The position numbers and the translations under genes are program-made. Below the pieces are notes generated by a model. That model did no database searches and had not been told where the DNA came from. It was given only the letters and a program-made list of their open reading frames with translations. Positions 7,881 through 17,604 of a DNA stretch of 64,000 nt are shown here, piece after piece; position 1 is the stretch's first letter; the number at the start of each line of letters is the position of its first letter. Origin of the DNA: DAOTXR01 sp034435375 (GTDB taxonomy: Bacteria > Chloroflexota > Anaerolineae > Aggregatilineales > UBA3940); NCBI GenBank assembly GCA_034435375.1, contig DAOTXR010000052.1:62001-126000 (forward strand), written 5' to 3'.

Positions 7881-8591
7881 ATGGACTTCACGCGTGCATT
7901 GACCTACCCATTCGACGATCCCGACTGGCTCAAGAAGCTGGGCATCGGCGTTCTGCTGACTGTTGGTGGAGCGATCCTGAGCTTCCTGCTTCTGATCCCG
8001 ACCATTGTCGTGGGCATTCTGTTCGCTGGCTGGCAGCTTGAGATCATGAAGCGAGTCAGGAACAACGATCCGATGCCCCTGCCAGGTTGGGATGACTTCA
8101 GTGGGCTGCTCAAGCAAGGCTTCACACTGTTCCTCGCTGGCGTCGTCTACCAGATCCCGACCATTATCTATGCCTGCGTCATATCCGCGATCTGGCTCCT
8201 GCCAGCCTTGAGCGGCGGCGATGAGGATGCAGCAGCAGCCCTGGCTGGCACAGCTGGGTTCATCGCGATCTGCTGCTCCTGCATCATTGTCCTCTATGCC
8301 ATTGCTGCTGCGGTCGTCTACTGGGGTGGCATGGTCCGGTTTGTGGATCGCCCAGAGTTGAACACCTTCTTCCAGGTCGGTGAGAACTTCGCCATTGTCC
8401 GCGACAACCTGGGCGACTTTGGCATGGCCTTGCTGTACTTTATCCTGGCGGGAGCCATTGTCAGCGTGGCGTCGAGCGTCACATTTGGCCTCGCCGGCTT
8501 GGTCTCTCAGGTCTTCATCACGTACTTTGGTGGACACATCCTCGGCCAGCTCGCAGCCAAGGTCGGCAGTGGTGCAGCGCCTCGGGTCTAG
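7881..8591 (+). CDS. DUF4013 family integral membrane protein
   Basis: A 236-residue polytopic protein. I chose the ATG at 7881 because GGAGGAG lies just upstream. The N-terminal FTRALTYPFDDPDWLKKLGIG is the typical opening of DUF4013 proteins. Hydrophobic segments lie near residues 20-45, 82-105, 115-150 and 185-220. The phrase LPGWDDFSGLLKQGF between the first two is also a family hallmark. The function of the family is unknown. The gene has its own promoter and is followed by a terminator, so it is probably monocistronic. Confidence 0.85.
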   Translation: MDFTRALTYPFDDPDWLKKLGIGVLLTVGGAILSFLLLIPTIVVGILFAGWQLEIMKRVRNNDPMPLPGWDDFSGLLKQGFTLFLAGVVYQIPTIIYACVISAIWLLPALSGGDEDAAAALAGTAGFIAICCSCIIVLYAIAAAVVYWGGMVRFVDRPELNTFFQVGENFAIVRDNLGDFGMALLYFILAGAIVSVASSVTFGLAGLVSQVFITYFGGHILGQLAAKVGSGAAPRV

Positions 8592-8671
8592 GCGCTCAGC
8601 CCAAAGCGCCTTCGAGCAGGCGAGCAGCTCTGAGGCGATTCAACAATTCAGTAGTTGGCTGCCAAAACACG

Positions 8672-8696
8672 GAGCGTGGCTCAAAAGGCCACGCTC
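8672..8696. terminator. Terminator hairpin between convergent genes
   Basis: Arms GAGCGTGGC and GCCACGCTC (9 bp) enclose a seven-base loop. It sits between the converging DUF4013 and response-regulator genes and could serve both. There is no long T tract. Confidence 0.65.
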
Positions 8697-8723
8697 TCCC
8701 CTTGGTGCCGTCAAACAGAAGGC

Positions 8724-9092
8724 TTAATGGCTTCCCGACAGCTTATTAAGAATCTGTTCAAGCCGGTCAACATCCACAGGCTTGACTAGATAATCCATAG
8801 CGCCAACTTCATGTGCCTTCTCCATAGTGCCGGGATCGTCCTCTGCCGTCACAAACACAACTTCAGTACTGTGGGCCAGGGGATCGCGCTTGATGTAGCG
8901 ACAGACTTCCATGCCATCGACCCCGGGCATGTTCAGATCGAGCAGGATCAGGGCTGGCGGGTCTTGCTGAAGCGCCTGGATGGCAGCCCGTGGACCGTGC
9001 ACGATCTTGCTTTGCCAGTCAAACAGGCCAACCAGATCGGCAATGGCCTGGGCCATGGCGGGATCATCATCAACGATCAACACGTAGGACAT
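8724..9092 (-). CDS. Stand-alone response regulator receiver protein
   Basis: A 122-residue CheY-like protein starting at the ATG at 9092. All receiver landmarks are present: the acidic pair in VLIVDDDPAM, the phosphoacceptor Asp in ILLDLNMPG, the Thr switch in VFVTAED and the Lys in DYLVKPVD. There is no output domain, so it must act by protein contact. No histidine kinase gene is in the window. It lies on the same strand as, and about 100 bases downstream of, the five glycosidase-like genes. Whether the two are functionally linked is unknown. Confidence 0.92.
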   Translation of the reverse strand: MSYVLIVDDDPAMAQAIADLVGLFDWQSKIVHGPRAAIQALQQDPPALILLDLNMPGVDGMEVCRYIKRDPLAHSTEVVFVTAEDDPGTMEKAHEVGAMDYLVKPVDVDRLEQILNKLSGSH

Positions 9093-9195
9093 ATGCGTTT
9101 GCCTTGCTTGTAGCGCATCATGTGCACATGTTTTCATTATATCTGCGATCCCGTCGGGGGGAAAAGCGGGATCGGCGATTCTCATGGGGCTGAGT

Positions 9196-10554
9196 CTAGG
9201 GCTGTTTGGGCATGGCCCGCACTGCCTCAAACGCTGGGCGCGGCGTACCATCGGGCATCAGGAGGCTGTACATGGCGTCCTGCACTCCGCCGATGCGCTT
9301 GGGCGCTGAGTCCAGGTTAAACACGAAGGCCATCCACACGAAACCCCAGTCGTGCATCATCTGAAAGGCTTGCACGATATAGTTGGCCTGACCCAGAGGC
9401 GTGTTGTCTTCGGCAAACGCGAAGGCTGGCTCAGTCTCTCCCTCTACTTCCGATGCACTGGCCCATCCGAAGGCGGTCACGCATAGGGGTACGGTCTGGC
9501 CCCTGGTGACGATAAAATCGTTGTACCCGCGCAACGTCGAGTAGAATGACCAGCTGTGGTGTGGGTTTTCAAAGGGGGCTTGGAAGCGTGCAGCAGGGTT
9601 AGGGGTGATTGCATCATAGGCGACATCCGGCGCGAGGTTGTATCCTTTGTGGTGTACACCGATGCAGTCGACATAGTCAAGCACACCGGCGTTAATCATC
9701 TCTTGCATATAGCGGAAGTCATCTATGGCAACTACACCGTCGTCGATCCCAGTAGGGTTCAATCCACCGCTGATCACGATGATGCCAGGATCGAGTGTGT
9801 GGATCGCCCGCGCAGTTGGGATCAACAGGTTCATATAGTCTGCCGAGTTGATCCCCCCCGCTGTGTACCACTGCTGCTCCAGATTCATCTCGCTCCAAAT
9901 CTCGATGGCATGGATTGCACCTCGATAGCGCTGAACCAGAGAGGTCACAAAGTTGACATAGGGTTGTGCGTTGTTGGGCGGGCCATCCAGTCCAGGGGCA
10001 GTCACTGATCGCGCCCAGTCGGGCGCAGCGGTGACCGTCACCAGCACCTTGAGCCGCCGGGCAGATGAGGCTGCAAATAAGGCGTCCAGCAGCGCCCAGT
10101 CGAGGTTCCCCGGTTGAGGCTCCACATCGGTCCATCGGATGGTCTGCTTGATCCAACCCATACCCAACTGTTGAGCTAAGTCAAGGGTCCGATCAGGATC
10201 GATCAGCCCATTGACCTCGATGCCATAGCCAAAGTTACGATCCTCTACTGGGAGCGCCGTTGGCTCCAAAGTTAGCTCGGCAGTGGCTGTCGGGACCGGC
10301 GGCATGCCTGGCGCACCAGTGACGGCCAGCGCCAGAGTGGACGAGGAGGTGGAAAGAACATCCTGTGGCGTGCCAGATATCTCCTGGGGAGTGCTTGGGA
10401 GACGGGCGGCGCTCTGCCCCTGGCTTTCGGTGTCCCACCGTATTGCCAACAAGATGCAAATTCCCACCAGCATCACAATCCCGATCCAGACAATAGCCAG
10501 AACATGCCCTATCTCTTGTGTCTTCTGGCCTCTGTCCGGCCCCGACTCGGTCAT
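9196..10554 (-). CDS. Membrane-anchored GH-A-type glycosidase-like protein, nucleophile lost
   Basis: A 452-residue protein with an AAGGAG site before the ATG at 10554. One membrane helix (about 18-38) and a Ser/Thr/Pro linker (about 45-105) precede a (beta/alpha)8 glycosidase-like domain (about 107-448). The acid/base position keeps Glu222, but in EIWSEMN rather than the WNE of its neighbours. At the nucleophile position, where the paralogues read TEFGY or TEYGY, it reads CVTAFGW, so Ala361 replaces Glu. It also lacks the C-terminal CPAC motif. It is the last and most divergent gene of the five-gene cluster and is probably a binding protein or an altered enzyme. Confidence 0.82.
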   Translation of the reverse strand: MTESGPDRGQKTQEIGHVLAIVWIGIVMLVGICILLAIRWDTESQGQSAARLPSTPQEISGTPQDVLSTSSSTLALAVTGAPGMPPVPTATAELTLEPTALPVEDRNFGYGIEVNGLIDPDRTLDLAQQLGMGWIKQTIRWTDVEPQPGNLDWALLDALFAASSARRLKVLVTVTAAPDWARSVTAPGLDGPPNNAQPYVNFVTSLVQRYRGAIHAIEIWSEMNLEQQWYTAGGINSADYMNLLIPTARAIHTLDPGIIVISGGLNPTGIDDGVVAIDDFRYMQEMINAGVLDYVDCIGVHHKGYNLAPDVAYDAITPNPAARFQAPFENPHHSWSFYSTLRGYNDFIVTRGQTVPLCVTAFGWASASEVEGETEPAFAFAEDNTPLGQANYIVQAFQMMHDWGFVWMAFVFNLDSAPKRIGGVQDAMYSLLMPDGTPRPAFEAVRAMPKQP

Positions 10555-10591
10555 GTTGATGAGTCTCCTTGCCAAATCTTTGGCTGCGGGA

Positions 10592-11797
10592 TCATCCGCC
10601 TATGGCTGCCTTCAAGGGGGCACAGGCTGGGCAGGTCCCGTCGGGGCGGAGGATGGCAAATCCGGCATAGGGGTCGTTTTCTCCCCAGTTGGTGAAGTCC
10701 ACATTCCAAATGATCACCAGCCGCACATACCCCAGATTCCTGGCGATGGTGACCCCTTCGGCTAACCATGCAGCCTGCTGAGCGACGGTTGTGTTGGCTC
10801 CCCAGGCAAAGTTGGCGGGGAGTGGCTGGCCAATGCCTTCCGGCGTCAGGTACCCGAACTCGGTGATGCATACCGGCAATGCACCGTTCATCCCATTGTA
10901 GTACACCTCGATGGTTGGCAAGAAGTACCAGCTATAGTGATCGCCTTCTGGGCGGCCTGACCGCACGGAAGGCGAGGTTGTGCCTGAGTTGTGATGCACG
11001 CCGATACAATCGGCGTAGCTGGCGGCCCCTGCAGCCGCCAGGCCCGCCACGTAGCGGTCATCGCTCCAGATATTGTTGCCGTCATTGACGCCAGTGGGAG
11101 CTAGTGCACCAATGATTACGGCTGTATTCGGGCTGACTGACTTGATGGCGTTGTAGGCTGGGGCCAGCATATTGGCGACGTAAGATGCGGGGTCAACCTG
11201 TCCACGAGGCCATTCGCGGTCAAGATTCATTTCGTTCCAGACCTCAATGGCGTCTGGCTGTAGGGCAGCGACTTCACTGAGGTACGCAATGTAGCCTGCA
11301 TAGTCGATAGTCTGCTGGGGGTAAGGGTCGCCAGAAATGCTGAGCAAGACCTTAAAACCTCTCTCGTGTCCACCCGTGACAAGGGCTTCGGCCAGCTCAG
11401 GGTCTAGGCTAGGATTCCACTTGATCTGATATTTGACCCACGTCATGCCCGCCGAGCGCATCACATCCTCGTTTGAAATGAAACCCGGCACCTGACCGCC
11501 TAAGGCCATGCTGCTATCGAGGCCCACAGTGGCAGGGGTGGGCACACCAGGCGTGCCAGCCGCAGGGGTGCTTGAGGAGGTGGGCACCTGTACCGGTGTA
11601 GGCAGCGGGATCTGTGTGGGCACAGGGGGAGAGAGCGTCGGGGTGGTCTGGGCAGATATGCGCTCAGCGCGGTTGTTGAGTGTGACCAGGAGCACCACAA
11701 AGGTCAGGATTCCGGCGCCCACGACAAGCCCGATCCAGGCAAAAGCCAGGGTGCGCACCATCTTCGGAGAAAGTGAGGTCTTGCTGGACCTTCTCAT
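10592..11797 (-). CDS. Membrane-anchored GH-A-type glycosidase-like protein (short form)
   Basis: A 401-residue protein starting at the ATG at 11797, with AAAGGA upstream. A membrane helix (about 16-40) and a Pro/Thr linker (about 50-90) lead into a single glycosidase-like barrel. Predicted acid/base is Glu189 in EVWNEMNL and predicted nucleophile is Glu313 in CITEFGY, the standard spacing for clan GH-A enzymes such as GH5/GH39-like cellulase-fold proteins. The C-terminus carries the shared RPDGTCPAC motif. Unlike the next three genes upstream, it has no GH18-like module. The substrate is unknown; an envelope or environmental polysaccharide is a reasonable guess. Confidence 0.83.
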   Translation of the reverse strand: MRRSSKTSLSPKMVRTLAFAWIGLVVGAGILTFVVLLVTLNNRAERISAQTTPTLSPPVPTQIPLPTPVQVPTSSSTPAAGTPGVPTPATVGLDSSMALGGQVPGFISNEDVMRSAGMTWVKYQIKWNPSLDPELAEALVTGGHERGFKVLLSISGDPYPQQTIDYAGYIAYLSEVAALQPDAIEVWNEMNLDREWPRGQVDPASYVANMLAPAYNAIKSVSPNTAVIIGALAPTGVNDGNNIWSDDRYVAGLAAAGAASYADCIGVHHNSGTTSPSVRSGRPEGDHYSWYFLPTIEVYYNGMNGALPVCITEFGYLTPEGIGQPLPANFAWGANTTVAQQAAWLAEGVTIARNLGYVRLVIIWNVDFTNWGENDPYAGFAILRPDGTCPACAPLKAAIGG

Positions 11798-11903
11798 GCT
11801 GAGTTCCTTTGTTTTGTATCGGTGTTCTGCTCTGAGCCCTCGACCGTGTTCGTCGAACAAACACTTGGCGGCTTGGCTTCATCGAACCAGCCTGGGCATC
11901 CGA

Positions 11904-14723
11904 TTAGTGCATGGCATTCGCCAGGGTGCTGCAGGCCGGGCAAGAGCCATCAGGGCGAACAATAGCATAGCCAGCCTGAGGATCGTCACTCGCCCAGTAG
12001 GTGAAATCAACATTCCACACGATCATCAGGCGCACATAGCCCAGGCTGCGGGCGATCTGAACACCCTCCGCAAGCCAGGCAGCCTGCTCCGCGACGGTAT
12101 TATCGGCGCCCCAGGCAAAATTGGCAGGGAGCGCCCCGTAGCCTTCTGGACTGACATAGCCGTACTCAGTGAAGCAGACGGGCAGTGCTCCGCCTATGCC
12201 ACCGTAGTAAACATCGATGGTCGGCTTGAAGTACCAACTGTAGTGTCCGCCGCCGGGATGCCCGGTGCTGGCAGAAGGAGGAGTTGCTCCGGCATTGTGG
12301 TGCACACCGATACAGTTGGCGTACCGAGCAGCTCCGGCGGCAGCCAGACCCTGGACGTACCGCTGGTCGCTCCAGACGTTGACCCCATCGTCCACGCCAG
12401 TGGGGGCCAACGCGCCAATGATCACCATCGTGCCCGGACTTACTGACTTGATGGCATTGAAGGCCGGGGCCAGCATGTTGTTGACGTAATTGGCGGGGTC
12501 AATCTGGCCCGTAGGCCATTCACGGTTGAGGTTCATCTCATTCCAGACTTCTATGGCATCCGGCTGGTAGGCGGCTACTGCCTTGACGTAGTCGGTGTAG
12601 GCTCCGAAGTCAATGCTGGCAGGATATAGCGGCCCCTTGATGCTTAACAGCACTTTGAAGCCGCTCGACTTGCCCGCACTGATCAGGCCGGAAGCTGCAG
12701 CAGGATCGGCGCCGGGCTGCCACACGATCTGGAACTTGACCCACGTCATGCCCGCCGAACGCATTATGTCCGGGTGAGCGATAAAACCGGGCACCTGCCC
12801 ACCCAGCGCGAAAGCGCCACCATCACCTCCTGCACCACCCTGAGGCGGCGGAGGGGGAGGCGGCGGTGTAGTCGGCACAGGAGTACTGCCTGGCGCAGCC
12901 GTCGGCGGCGGCGATGTGCGGCGCGGCGGCGGTGGAGTTGTCGGCGTGGGAGTGGGCGTGGGGGTAGGCTCGATCTGACCGATCTGCACATCTACCGAAC
13001 CCCGGCCAAATGGCTGGACGCCGATGATGGCAGCGCTGACCGAGTATTCTCCTTCCGTATCCGCACGCCAGACCCACGGCGTGCCCAGGCCGGTGCTCTC
13101 GGTCAATAGAGCGCCGCTGGCGTCGGAGACCGTCCACTGCAAGGTAAGCTGACTGGGGATAGTCGAGGCTGCCCTAGCCTTGAACTCATTAATGGCGGTC
13201 GCCAGCCCTGGCGGGTTCCCCGGTGATCCCAGGCCGTAGAGCACCATTCCGCCAATATGGTAGTTGGCAGCCATGTCGAGCCTTGCTCGGATAGTGTTGG
13301 CCGTGACAATCCAGATTCGATGCTCACCGTGCTCGTCAAGCACAGTGAAAACATAGGCGCCGCTGTTCTGGTCGGCAACGACTTCGGTCAGGCTGCTGTT
13401 CAGACGGAAGGCAAGCTCGGTGCCTGGCTCGAAGACCAGGGGGTCAGCGGCCTCAGCCGAGTCATCAGGCGATGGCGATTCAAGCATTATGCCACCAAGC
13501 TTGCTGAGCGCATCTTCGTAGCGCATTGAGTTGACAAGTGTTTCATCATAGCTCAGCGACATTGAGGCAAGATACAGCTTATAGCGGCTCACTTCGCCCA
13601 CGGCCCAGCCGAGCAGATCCATAGCCAGGCCGTTGATGCCGTAGTCTGACGGTTGAGGGCTTGGAAATACGATCAATGCATCAGCCGTTGCGCCGATGGC
13701 ACGCCAGTCGTAGCCGCCGGTATCCCAGGCGCCGGGGTTCCCCGTCGGGCGGCTCACGACGACCACCAAAACCTTGTTAGATGCGTGCAGGGCTTCTGCC
13801 AAGTCACTGATATACTGTGAAAAAAGGGCACGGTCTGCCGTGTTGATGGCCCCACAATTGATGGCGATGCCGTTGTAACCCCCGTTCACTGCGACAGCAG
13901 CCAGGTCCTGCACGTGCAGGGCCAAACTGGCCGGGTTATTGAGCAGGCTGCTTAGTGCTGTGGCGTCGGCGCAGCCAACTGCTGGGATCACCGCATATCC
14001 GGCGCCCTGGGGCCATCCGCTGGCCGGAGTGCCTTGTAGCGTGCCATCGGGCTGTAGAGTCAATCCAGCAAGCATGATGAAATTGAGGCCAGACACGACC
14101 GCGGGATCAAGCACCTGGCCCTCTGTCAGCATAGTCCCGATCAGCGACGTGACGGCTTTGGCCTGGAACACGGCTACATTGTCCGGAAGCTCATCGGTGC
14201 GGATCACTCCAGCTGCCACATCAACATGGCCGGGGACGAAAACCCAGGCTCCTGTCTGTCTATCCCAGCGATACAAATCCAATGTCTGGTATGCCTGAGC
14301 ATCATTAGGAATCACTATCTCGATGCTGGTCTGTGAGCTGCTCTGCGGGTCGAGGATGTAGAATGGGCTTTTCATCTCCAGGTAAGACGGCAGGGCAGCC
14401 CGCGCACCCGGAAAGGATCGATCGGCCTCCCCCTGGAGAAATGCCTCGCGCGGAACAGAGGCCAGGCGCAGACGCAGATTCTCACCTGCCTGCCATGTCA
14501 CTGTGATGCCATCCGGGTGACTGATGGTCGGGTTTTGGGCGCTGAGGGTCTTGTATCCCCCCAGCCGGGTTGCCAGGTTAAAAGGCGGCATGAATAACAC
14601 TGCCAGCACCAGAAGTAGAAGGCCCAGCGTGCCCAGCATGGCAAAACCCACCACGAAAACCCGTTGATCGAGGCCCATGATCTTCGAGCCTCCCCGCAAC
14701 GGCATATTCTGCTGATCAGACAT
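11904..14723 (-). CDS. Two-module surface protein: degenerate GH18-like plus GH-A glycosidase domain
   Basis: 939 residues. A membrane helix (about 22-46), a beta-rich region (about 50-190), a GH18-like barrel (about 195-545), a strand-rich region with a Pro/Thr-rich linker (about 545-640) and a GH-A domain (about 645-939) follow in order. In the GH18-like barrel the strand that normally ends in DxDxE reads YNGIAINCGAI, so the catalytic acids are absent. In the GH-A domain, Glu729 (WNEMN) and Glu853 (CFTEYGY) are kept. It ends with RPDGSCPAC. It is 106 bases upstream of the short paralogue and only 21 bases downstream of the next long one. Confidence 0.85.
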   Translation of the reverse strand: MSDQQNMPLRGGSKIMGLDQRVFVVGFAMLGTLGLLLLVLAVLFMPPFNLATRLGGYKTLSAQNPTISHPDGITVTWQAGENLRLRLASVPREAFLQGEADRSFPGARAALPSYLEMKSPFYILDPQSSSQTSIEIVIPNDAQAYQTLDLYRWDRQTGAWVFVPGHVDVAAGVIRTDELPDNVAVFQAKAVTSLIGTMLTEGQVLDPAVVSGLNFIMLAGLTLQPDGTLQGTPASGWPQGAGYAVIPAVGCADATALSSLLNNPASLALHVQDLAAVAVNGGYNGIAINCGAINTADRALFSQYISDLAEALHASNKVLVVVVSRPTGNPGAWDTGGYDWRAIGATADALIVFPSPQPSDYGINGLAMDLLGWAVGEVSRYKLYLASMSLSYDETLVNSMRYEDALSKLGGIMLESPSPDDSAEAADPLVFEPGTELAFRLNSSLTEVVADQNSGAYVFTVLDEHGEHRIWIVTANTIRARLDMAANYHIGGMVLYGLGSPGNPPGLATAINEFKARAASTIPSQLTLQWTVSDASGALLTESTGLGTPWVWRADTEGEYSVSAAIIGVQPFGRGSVDVQIGQIEPTPTPTPTPTTPPPPRRTSPPPTAAPGSTPVPTTPPPPPPPPQGGAGGDGGAFALGGQVPGFIAHPDIMRSAGMTWVKFQIVWQPGADPAAASGLISAGKSSGFKVLLSIKGPLYPASIDFGAYTDYVKAVAAYQPDAIEVWNEMNLNREWPTGQIDPANYVNNMLAPAFNAIKSVSPGTMVIIGALAPTGVDDGVNVWSDQRYVQGLAAAGAARYANCIGVHHNAGATPPSASTGHPGGGHYSWYFKPTIDVYYGGIGGALPVCFTEYGYVSPEGYGALPANFAWGADNTVAEQAAWLAEGVQIARSLGYVRLMIVWNVDFTYWASDDPQAGYAIVRPDGSCPACSTLANAMH

Positions 14724-14744
14724 AACCTCACCTCACTCTGTTCA

Positions 14745-17561
14745 TTATGGCATCACGTTGTCCAGCGCCACGCAAGCTGGACAGCCTCCGTCGGGGCGGA
14801 CGATGGCGTAACCTGCTTTCGGGTCGTCGGCCCCCCAGTAGTCGAAGTCGACATTCCACACGATCATCAAACGCACCTGGCCACTCTGGCGGCTGATCTG
14901 CGCAGCTTCCGCCAACCAGGCGGCTTGGTGTGCGACGGTCGTGTCAGATGCCCACCTAAACTGGTTGGGAAGCCCACCATAGCCTTCCGGACTCAGGTAA
15001 CCCAACTCGGTAAAGCATACCGGATGTCCAAACGTACCGCCATATAATTGCAGCATGCTGCCGAAGTACCAGCTGTAATGTTGGTATCCTGGATCGGCAG
15101 GATGACCGCTGACCGCCGAGGGGGGTGTTGCGCCTGCATTATAGTGGACGCCCACGCAATCCATGTAGTTCCCTGCTCCCATCTCAGCCATTTGCCGCAA
15201 GTAAAACCAGTCGTCGCAGCCATAGCCTTGAGAGGAGCATCCTCCTTCGCTGTAGTACAGGCCCGTTGGAAGAAGCGCCCCAGAGATGACGATGATGTTT
15301 GGATTGACTTCCTTAATCGCGTTGTAGGCCGGGGCCAGCATGTCGCGCACGTAGGTTTTGCCGTCGATTTGCCCCCGAGGCCACTCGAAATAGTAGTTTG
15401 GCTCGTTCCATATTTCGATGGCATCTGGCCCATAGTAAGCTACATCGCGCAGAAACTGGATATATTCCGGGATATGGATCTCGGTGGGGTACTTCTCGCC
15501 GCCTGCGATGCTCAGTAGCACTTTGAACCCCATGTTGCGCCCTTGTTCAATGTAATTCCAGGCAGTGTCAAGCGACTGCCCTGGCCCCCATGTCAACTGA
15601 AATTTGACCCACCGCATGCCGGCTTGTCTCATCTGGTCGGGATGGAGGATAATTTGATTGACCTGTCCCCCCAGCTCGAAGTTGCCGAACGCTGCCACGC
15701 CTGGCTGGAAGACCGGTACAGGCATCCCCGCTGGGATGACGGGTGGGGGCAGTGCCGCAGGCGCTCCGACGTTGCTACCTATAGAGATATCAGTATGCTC
15801 GCTGACTAGGATTGAAGCAGCGCCACGCCGCAAAATGCCTTCACCGGTCAGGTCTGCGCTGACGACAAACTCGCCCTCCTGGTCAGGCGTCCAGGCCAGA
15901 GGTGCGCCTAGATCGCTTGTCGTCTCAAGCAGAACGACTCCGCTGGAGTCGCGGATCTGCCAGTTTACGGTCAATGTGGCGGGTAGAGAAGAGGGCTGGC
16001 CATCTCTGAATTGCTGGATGGCCTCCAGTGCCCCTGGGCTGAGGCTGTCTAGCGCGAAATCCTGTAATACAATTCCCCTGATGCCATACCCGGCGGCCCA
16101 GTCCAGCCGGGTGCGCAGCGCTGAGGCCGTCATGATCCACACACTGTGCTGACCATCACCTACGAAGACTTGGTAGTGGTACATGCCCGTCAAATCGTCG
16201 CGCCGTAAATTGTTGGCCTGACCAACCAGGCTGAAAGTGAGCGGTTGACCGGGCTGTGGATGCAGCGCCGTCCCTGCCTCCCTCTGGCTCAAACCGACAG
16301 TCCCTAGAGGTGCAAGCGCGTAATTGTAGCTGATGGGAGAGAACCGGCCATTCCACTCGTCGGCGCTGAGGACAGAGAACGCGAGATAGAGCCGGGTGCG
16401 GCTGACCTGTGTGGTTGCCCATGCTAGAAGTGCATCTACCGGCCCACCTGGATAGTAATCACTCGGCGCTGGCGACGGTGAGACGATCAGCGCGTCGACC
16501 AACATGCCTACCCGGCTCCAGTCGTAACCGTGGGTGTCCCAGCCGGCAGCGCTGCTGGTAGGGGGAGGAATCCATAGTGCCAGCAGCTTGTTTCCTTGGC
16601 TGGCCTGGTCTGCCAGCTCATCGATCAGCGACATCAGCGCATCCGTGCGCCGGGAGTCGATTGCGCCGTAGTCGAGCACCACTCCGGCCCACGGCTGCTC
16701 GTCAAAGAACTGGGTCATGCTCTGATGATGTGCTCTCCGGACGTTATTGTCTGAGAGCAGTGCGGCTACAGCCTCGGAATCAGGGGCATGGATCAGAGCG
16801 AGAGCGGTGTGCTGGTCTGTGAACTCCGGCAGTTGCGCCGTGATGTCGAGAGTGCCGTCACGCCTGATCGTCCCGGCTTCCACCAGCAGCAGGTCGAGTG
16901 CTACAAGCTCACCAGGGTCGGACATCTGCCCAGGCTCGATGACTGCTCCAAGGTGCGGCACGGCTGGCTCCGGCGTAAACAGTGCCACTGGCCCCTCGAC
17001 CCATCCACAGACAAGCTCGCCGGGTGTGCTGCTGGCGTTAGCTGGCACAAAGGACCACTGCTGCTCATCCTCATCCCAGCGGTAAAGCTCTGGCTGTACG
17101 GCAGACTGATCGCTGGGAAGTTTGAAATGCAGCTGGATCGCGCCCTCACCCTGCACAGAGACCACATAGATCGGGCTGTAAGGCTCTAGGGCGGGAGGCA
17201 GAGCATCGAGAGCGTCTGCCCAAGCGTATAAACCTCCTTCACCCAATCTCTTTGAAGCCAAGAGAGTCTCCACCCTCACCCGCGCTTCTTCGCTGCCCTC
17301 CAGCGTCACAGTGAGAATGTTGTCTACCTGCTGGGATGGGTGTTCGGCTGACAGACGTCTGAACTGTCCGGCCCGTGCAAAGGCGATCCCCAGCATCCCC
17401 CCTGCTCCGATCAGCACACCGAGGGCCAGCAATGCCTGTCCAACGGTCAGCCGAGCACTGCCCAGCGCTGCCAGACGTGCGAGCCATGCCTGCCAGCCCG
17501 GTGCAGTGACAGGCTCGGACCCATGGGGTGGAGACTCGTCTGGCGGGACCTGATGGGACAT
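14745..17561 (-). CDS. Two-module surface protein: degenerate GH18-like plus GH-A glycosidase domain
   Basis: 938 residues, with the same architecture as the preceding entry: membrane helix (about 40-64), beta-rich N-terminal part, GH18-like barrel and C-terminal GH-A domain. The GH18 catalytic strand reads WAGVVLDYGAID and lacks the final Glu. The GH-A residues are intact at Glu720 (WNEPN) and Glu852 (CFTELGY). An inserted GGCSSQGYGCDDW loop, with paired cysteines, follows the acid/base strand. The linker before the GH-A domain is short and lacks the long PT repeat of its neighbours. The C-terminus ends with RPDGGCPAC. The start has only a weak ribosome site. Confidence 0.84.
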   Translation of the reverse strand: MSHQVPPDESPPHGSEPVTAPGWQAWLARLAALGSARLTVGQALLALGVLIGAGGMLGIAFARAGQFRRLSAEHPSQQVDNILTVTLEGSEEARVRVETLLASKRLGEGGLYAWADALDALPPALEPYSPIYVVSVQGEGAIQLHFKLPSDQSAVQPELYRWDEDEQQWSFVPANASSTPGELVCGWVEGPVALFTPEPAVPHLGAVIEPGQMSDPGELVALDLLLVEAGTIRRDGTLDITAQLPEFTDQHTALALIHAPDSEAVAALLSDNNVRRAHHQSMTQFFDEQPWAGVVLDYGAIDSRRTDALMSLIDELADQASQGNKLLALWIPPPTSSAAGWDTHGYDWSRVGMLVDALIVSPSPAPSDYYPGGPVDALLAWATTQVSRTRLYLAFSVLSADEWNGRFSPISYNYALAPLGTVGLSQREAGTALHPQPGQPLTFSLVGQANNLRRDDLTGMYHYQVFVGDGQHSVWIMTASALRTRLDWAAGYGIRGIVLQDFALDSLSPGALEAIQQFRDGQPSSLPATLTVNWQIRDSSGVVLLETTSDLGAPLAWTPDQEGEFVVSADLTGEGILRRGAASILVSEHTDISIGSNVGAPAALPPPVIPAGMPVPVFQPGVAAFGNFELGGQVNQIILHPDQMRQAGMRWVKFQLTWGPGQSLDTAWNYIEQGRNMGFKVLLSIAGGEKYPTEIHIPEYIQFLRDVAYYGPDAIEIWNEPNYYFEWPRGQIDGKTYVRDMLAPAYNAIKEVNPNIIVISGALLPTGLYYSEGGCSSQGYGCDDWFYLRQMAEMGAGNYMDCVGVHYNAGATPPSAVSGHPADPGYQHYSWYFGSMLQLYGGTFGHPVCFTELGYLSPEGYGGLPNQFRWASDTTVAHQAAWLAEAAQISRQSGQVRLMIVWNVDFDYWGADDPKAGYAIVRPDGGCPACVALDNVMP

Positions 17562-17604
17562 GGTTGCGTGCAGTTATACCTCTCTCTACGTAGAGCGGCG
17601 ATTG

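Noticed and set aside
7725..8537. Long minus-strand frame opposite the DUF4013 gene
   Set aside because: It is an antisense shadow of a clear membrane protein that has its own promoter and ribosome site.
11508..12446. Plus-strand frame of over 300 codons within the glycosidase-like cluster
   Set aside because: It runs across two convincing minus-strand genes and the gap between them, and has no domain.
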